In this document: positions 59,352 to 64,000 of the stretch, in pieces
Numbering within the stretch: the stretch's first letter is position 1
How the letters are laid out: every line of letters begins with the position of its first letter
Origin: Lichenostomus cassidix
Taxonomy: Eukaryota > Chordata > Aves > Passeriformes > Meliphagidae
Length of the DNA: 64,000 nt
Assembly: GCA_008360975.2 (NCBI GenBank)
Contig: CM039182.1
Location: forward strand, 47,628,491 to 47,692,490
Direction of reading: 5' to 3'
Program-made: the position numbers and the translations under genes
Notes under the pieces: generated by a model
Seen by the model: only the letters and a program-made list of their open reading frames with translations
Told to the model about the DNA's origin: nothing
Database searches by the model: none

Positions 59352-62300
59352 CTAAAAATGAAGAAGGCGAAACTTTGGTCAGTGATCAGCACACTCTATT
59401 GGAAATCTCTAGCTTCTTCCTTCACATAATAACTAATTGCAACACACCATTTCTGGTCTGCAGAACTGATAGTTCTGTTTATCTTAACCAGGTTAAAAAG
59501 ATCTGAATTTCTTTCTTCTTTCGCTGCAGTGCACAATCCCACTGAGTGCTGTGCTATTTTACAGGATAGACACTGGCAATCAACACTGTATTTCTGTAGA
59601 CTGTATATTCAAATTAATTATTTGTCCCAATGTAATGAGCAACAGCAAAACTTGGTGAATGACTACAACTGACAGTAAAAACAAGCAGCCAGGATGACAA
59701 TTTGACAGTAGCAGCTACAAAATTACTAAGATTTCTACATTCTGTTTTACTCTGAGGGAAACAAAACAACACTCTTGTAGTGGACAAAAGCCAACCTAAC
59801 TGTGCAACCAAAACGACGCATTTGTCTGAAGGACAGACATACTGTAAACACGTTTTTTAAAAAACCTTTTTATATAGGATATAATATAAATACTTACAGA
59901 CAATCTTAAGACTCCAAAGTTTGCAAAGTCATAAATAAGTATTTGGTAGAAGAGTTCTTGGCTAAAATGAAACACAAAAATGAATTCTATGAACAGGATT
60001 GCGTATCTCCAAGTTAGCATAATTAAGAGCGGAAAGTAAATATCATCCTGAAAACATCAGATGTACATATTCAGTCCTATTAATAAAGATCTTACTTAAC
60101 TAACGAGTTTAAGGATTCACCTTCACTACCTAGACTTTTACAAGTCAACCTGTTTCTTGGTTTCTGACATCATCAGCCACACTAGTACAGAAATGTTACA
60201 TACTCAAGCATCCAACCACTACCAATTTATTCCCTGATAACTTTTATTTCAACTTCTTCATTTCTTTACTGCACTGTAAGAAATGCACAGGAACTGGTAA
60301 ATTAATAGACTTGTCTGTCTCAAATATATCCTCTGATGTGTTACAAAATTTATGTAGCTGGCCCTGAAAGGCTGCATAGGCAAAATTATAAATTCTGTGT
60401 TACAAATCATGTCTGGCAGATACTCTTAACCCAACTGGATACAATGTTTTACAGGACTCTTCCAAAGTCTCGGCTTTATAACAGTGTGCTGTAGATGATC
60501 CTGCAGCAAATCATAATTATGATCATAGACCATACAGATCATCACGAAGCAAGAAAAAGTCTTCCCCTTCCCACTGTCTGTGAGCACACAATACAGTAGC
60601 TGGCAGTTTGATTACACTGATTCCCTGTAACTTTTCCCAGGTGTGCCTGACTTGTTTCCACTGTTCTGAACTGGCTGCCTAATCTTTAGCCTCATGACTT
60701 TTCAGATAGGCAAGACAATGATGTTGTTTTCCCTGTCATTTCCTTCCTTCTTCTAATTAGCTTCACAAACTGGTTCTTATTTCAGCTGCCAACAGGTCTA
60801 ACAACTCTTTTTACCTGAGTTTTGTTGTATTGAGAAGGTACAGTTTTGTCTGATACTGGGCCAGAGCCCACTGAGGACTGACACAACCAACAAAGGAGTG
60901 ATCATGTAGCATCTCCTGAAGTTCTGAAACAATAGAGAGGTGGGGAAGAAACAAAGAGATGTAATTTCATAGTTGCAACCCTGCCTCATTTATTTAGTTG
61001 AGTGGTTTGTGCCTTTTTAGCGTGAAAGTCTCAGATTATTTTTCAGTCACTACTACACCTCTGCTTCTTCTTATAGGCCTGTATGACCAATTATTCACAA
61101 GTTTTGAAATATTAATAACTTCTGTGCATACTCATACTATTACAGCACAAGGGAGAACAGTTAACATTTAAACTACACATGCAAATTAGGAAAAAAAAAT
61201 TAAAGTCCCTGTGTCTGAATAGCCTTCCCAAATGCATTTCCAGCCACAGGAGGTTAGTTAGAAGCACATACATACTTCAAAAACTGCAGGTGTAAAACAG
61301 CTTTGCAAACGCAATCTAGGTATTGTCAAACTAAATTCTAAAGGTATGATAGAATACGTCCATATTTATTTTTTCTTAATTTCTTTATTTTTCTCTCACT
61401 AAGTAAGTTTTTAAAAATATATATATGAATGAGAAGGCTGGGAAAGGTATGGGAAGCCAGATTTCACATGAGTTCATTTTAGGCATTCCACAAAAAAATT
61501 CACTAGTTGCCATCCTTGGGAGGAGCTTTTTTACAGATGTTTGGCACTGCCAAAGCATGTACAATGCATCTACAAAGCACTACACTACCATAACTCCACT
61601 GTTATGTTTTCCAAAGGAATGTAACAGTGTGAGAAGAGATTTCTCTCTTTCCAAAGTCTCCTTTAGGTATTTCTTACAGATGTGAGATGAGACACAACCT
61701 CAGGCAACTTCACAAGTTCTATCATGCATTTTGAGACATGGATATTTTATGGTTCAAAGACAATTCTTCAATTTCAGTATTTAAAACAGTGACAGTCAGA
61801 TATGGAATTACTGACTCAGAATTACCAGTCTTCTGCAAAACATTTACTGGAGCACAAGTAAAAGTTCTTGCTTTCTAAAGTTTAAGATTCTTATCAATTT
61901 ATAAAAAAAATATTTATTACAGATGTCTTTGTGGAGCGTTCCCAATTTTCACAACCAGAAAAATCAAAATAAATCCAGCAAAAACCCCAGAATGTGAGAT
62001 TCCTAGCCTTTAAGACAACTGAATAAGGATATGAGTCAGTATAAATTGCCTTCAGAGGCAACTGAGCTAAGAGAGAAACACCCTAGGAAGGATTGCAAAC
62101 CTTTTACCTTTGTCTAAGGTAATAACTCTTAACAAAAGAGAGAATATTTTACAAATCTCACCATTTCATATAAGTGGGACAGATACATATAAAAATGAGA
62201 AGCAAAAGCTTTTGTTAAAAGCTTGCTTAGCAGCACAGCAAGTTCACTGGGCCTCTTTTTAAATACCTTTTTCCAGTTCAAACAATCATATTTAGTAGGT

Positions 62301-63611
62301 GGAATAACAGTAATTTTGAGAAACAAGTCTTGCTTACTTGCATGTGCCTGGTTACTGATCTCTTCCTGGAGAGTCAACACACTGGTCAAATTGATAATTC
62401 TTCTTCTAGGGGTGCAGGCAGCAGTCATGTCCTCTCTGGTGTCATCCTTCTCCACTTCCATGTCCACATCTTCCCGTGGTCTCTTCCTGCAATACCAAAC
62501 CAAAAGGAATTACGCTCAATTCTCCTCTCACTTAGGCAAAACACAGCAACAGATGGGATGCTCAATTAATATGATGTATGCTAACACAGGAAATGCAGGA
62601 AGTTTCCCAGAAAGGCAGTTTTATTTCTTCTGAGGAGTAATTTGTTACTTCTCAGTTCAGAATTTTAAGAGAATTTATGACACTCTAATACCAATCCCAT
62701 CAAACAACTGTTGCTTATGCACCAAGCAAACTGGGCTCGATAGGACACATCAAAAAATGCTGATATTTCTAATGATTTTTTTTCCATGACCATTTTTCTG
62801 TAATACTGGGGAGAGCAAATCAGATTCTCTTTGAAGACTTTGGCCTCTCACAACAGCTTCTGCAGGAGCTATAACAAGTTTATAGCACTTTTACCTTTAC
62901 TAGGGTAATGCCTGTTAGTGATGTAGTTTCTATCCTCCAGTAAAAGGGAGGCCTCCAGGAAAAGACAGACCAGCATGATCTCCCTAAACTAATGCCATTA
63001 TTTCTACTGCTTCCTGCCTTCAGTATGCATGGAAATCCCATTATAGTCAAAAAACTTATCCCAAGTTACATAATTTACAGTTCACAGATTAAGTCTAATT
63101 TCTCAATAAAATGTAATGGAATGTTATTCTAGAGAATATTTCCCTTCTGGAAAAGCAGAAGTCCAAAGAAATCAGAAAAATCTACAGTTTCAGGGCTTAT
63201 GGCATGAAATAAATAGGTAGCACTGCACCACCTCAGGAAAGGTGAGACTTACCGAGAAGTCACAGTCTCAGGAGACAAATGTCCACTCTTGTTCAGCCCC
63301 CCAGGCTTCACTGTATCCTCCTGAACATCAGCCATTTCAACCAGGTCATTGACTTCTTCCATTTCAGCATCCTGGGGCCTGCCTGCACCCTCTGGACGTC
63401 CTGCATTAACCTCTGCTGTCACTTCAGTGGGGCCTGCACTTAGGGGGTTGTTCACTGGCTGAAGAAAAGCATCCAATTTCTGCTCTCTGGAATCAGTGCG
63501 CACCATCTGATGCGCGTAAACTTTATCACTGGCTCCCTTGGTAACAACAGAAGAGTTTGCTGCTGGTTTTACAACCTCACTGGAAGAGCAGTCAGCCCCT
63601 GGAAGCAATGT
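59187..63611 (-). CDS. MLH1: MLH1, partial: exons matching human 12-16
   Basis: DNA mismatch-repair protein; with PMS2 it forms the MutL-alpha nicking complex in the nucleus. Five exons on the minus strand (63611-63253, 62486-62338, 60923-60815, 59961-59898, 59351-59187) join in frame to 282 residues. Sizes are 359, 149, 109, 64 and 165 bp. The last four equal the human exon sizes I know, and the first is 12 bp shorter. They cover the variable linker ([20 protein letters not shown]), a basic nuclear-localisation-like KRPRED block, the [16 protein letters not shown] stretch, and the start of the C-terminal dimerisation domain ([49 protein letters not shown]). The N-terminal ATPase exons lie beyond 64000. 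The final three exons are not seen and would fall in or beyond the gap. Confidence 0.96.
59352..59897 (-). other. MLH1: MLH1 intron 15
   Basis: 546 bp of noncoding sequence; nothing recognised. Confidence 0.9.
59898..59961 (-). CDS. MLH1: MLH1 exon 15
   Basis: 64 bp encoding [20 protein letters not shown], a near-invariant block of the MutL C-terminal domain. Donor GTAAGT, acceptor TTTTAG. Confidence 0.96.
59962..60814 (-). other. MLH1: MLH1 intron 14
   Basis: Noncoding; nothing recognised. Confidence 0.9.
60815..60923 (-). CDS. MLH1: MLH1 exon 14
   Basis: 109 bp encoding [20 protein letters not shown] and on to [11 protein letters not shown]. Acceptor TTTCAG, donor GTAAAA (adequate). Confidence 0.96.
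60924..62337 (-). other. MLH1: MLH1 intron 13
   Basis: Noncoding; nothing recognised. Confidence 0.9.
62338..62486 (-). CDS. MLH1: MLH1 exon 13
   Basis: 149 bp, with split codons at both ends. Encodes [15 protein letters not shown], then [20 protein letters not shown] and [10 protein letters not shown]. Acceptor GCAG, donor GTAAGC. Confidence 0.96.
62487..63252 (-). other. MLH1: MLH1 intron 12
   Basis: Noncoding; nothing recognised. Confidence 0.9.
63253..63611 (-). CDS. MLH1: MLH1 exon 12 (linker)
   Basis: 359 bp, starting TLLPG after an AG acceptor in a T-rich tract and ending SPETVTSR with donor GTAAGT. Contains the conserved [19 protein letters not shown]; the rest is the low-conservation acidic linker between the ATPase and dimerisation domains. 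Confidence 0.95.
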
Positions 63612-64000
63612 CTTCATTCAGATATGAAGAGGCAAAGAGAAGAGATCGAACAACAACAACAAAAAAAAAAAACCCAGAAAGATCAGTTACACTTCTCACA
63701 GTATCTTACTGCTCAGAGGCAAATTTGAAACACCCAGCAACACACTGTCAACTGCTTAAAACGCCACCAGCTTTGCACTTGCTATCCACATTGACTGAAT
63801 GTCAGCAGCTTGGCAGTTAAAATCATTAGTTACCCATTCCTCTGTCTCAAAGGAAAAGAATCTTTAAGGTAAAAAAATCACAAGGAAATTAGTTTTAAAA
63901 AAAATTATACTAGTTCTCATGCTACACTTTACATAAAGAGAGAGTAGAATACCTTCCTGACTTTTTTTCTGGTTAGATGAAATCCAAAATGTTATCAAAT
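63612..64000 (-). other. MLH1: MLH1 intron 11 (partial)
   Basis: Noncoding to the window edge; includes an A-rich and CAA-repeat tract that is the exon 12 pyrimidine tract on the minus strand. Confidence 0.85.

Overview
This window is vertebrate nuclear DNA and is best read as bird, probably songbird (passerine). The evidence is the many CR1 LINE fragments, a SINE with a tRNA-Ile-like head fused to a CR1 3' tail, avian-type LTR elements, AT-rich noncoding DNA with short introns, and two genes whose exons can be followed codon by codon. The species cannot be named from the sequence alone.

Layout. 1-23.3 kb: no gene recognised. It holds AT-rich noncoding DNA, a 750-bp solo LTR with a 5-bp target-site duplication (12846-13595), an isolated CpG-rich block (about 14.69-15.0 kb), two inverted copies of one LTR-like repeat (about 15.0 and 19.7 kb) and a CR1 3' end. 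23.37-24.26 kb: a strong CpG island, the likely promoter and untranslated exon 1 of STARD3NL. 35.8-47.75 kb: the complete STARD3NL gene on the + strand, seven coding exons joining in frame to 234 residues, with a probable 3'UTR intron and a poly(A) signal at 47726. 47.75-51.9 kb: a CR1 fragment and a second solo LTR with perfect 5-bp target-site duplications (49893-50685). 51.9-58.3 kb: a nearly intact, recently inserted, env-less endogenous retrovirus (LTR, PBS, gag, pol, PPT, LTR), ending at a 500-N assembly gap. 58.8-64 kb: five exons of MLH1 on the minus strand, matching human exons 12-16, with the last three coding exons not visible.

How the pieces relate. STARD3NL (late-endosomal sterol-binding and ER-contact membrane protein) and MLH1 (MutL-alpha mismatch repair) are unrelated in function. 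They lie tail to tail, and the retrovirus and the gap sit between them. The retrovirus has uninterrupted gag and pol reading frames with all protease, RT, RNase H and integrase catalytic residues. Gag and pol share one frame and are separated by a single UAG. Five nucleotides after that UAG is a sequence able to form a hairpin whose loop pairs downstream, an H-type pseudoknot. That layout is the one used for stop-codon readthrough in gammaretroviruses, and it is the most interesting observation here. Gag also carries two hydrophobic segments near its N terminus.

Limits: repeat family names come from recognition, not a database search. Repeat edges without target-site duplications are approximate. 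Exon 1 of STARD3NL and its 3'UTR intron are inferred from splice signals only.
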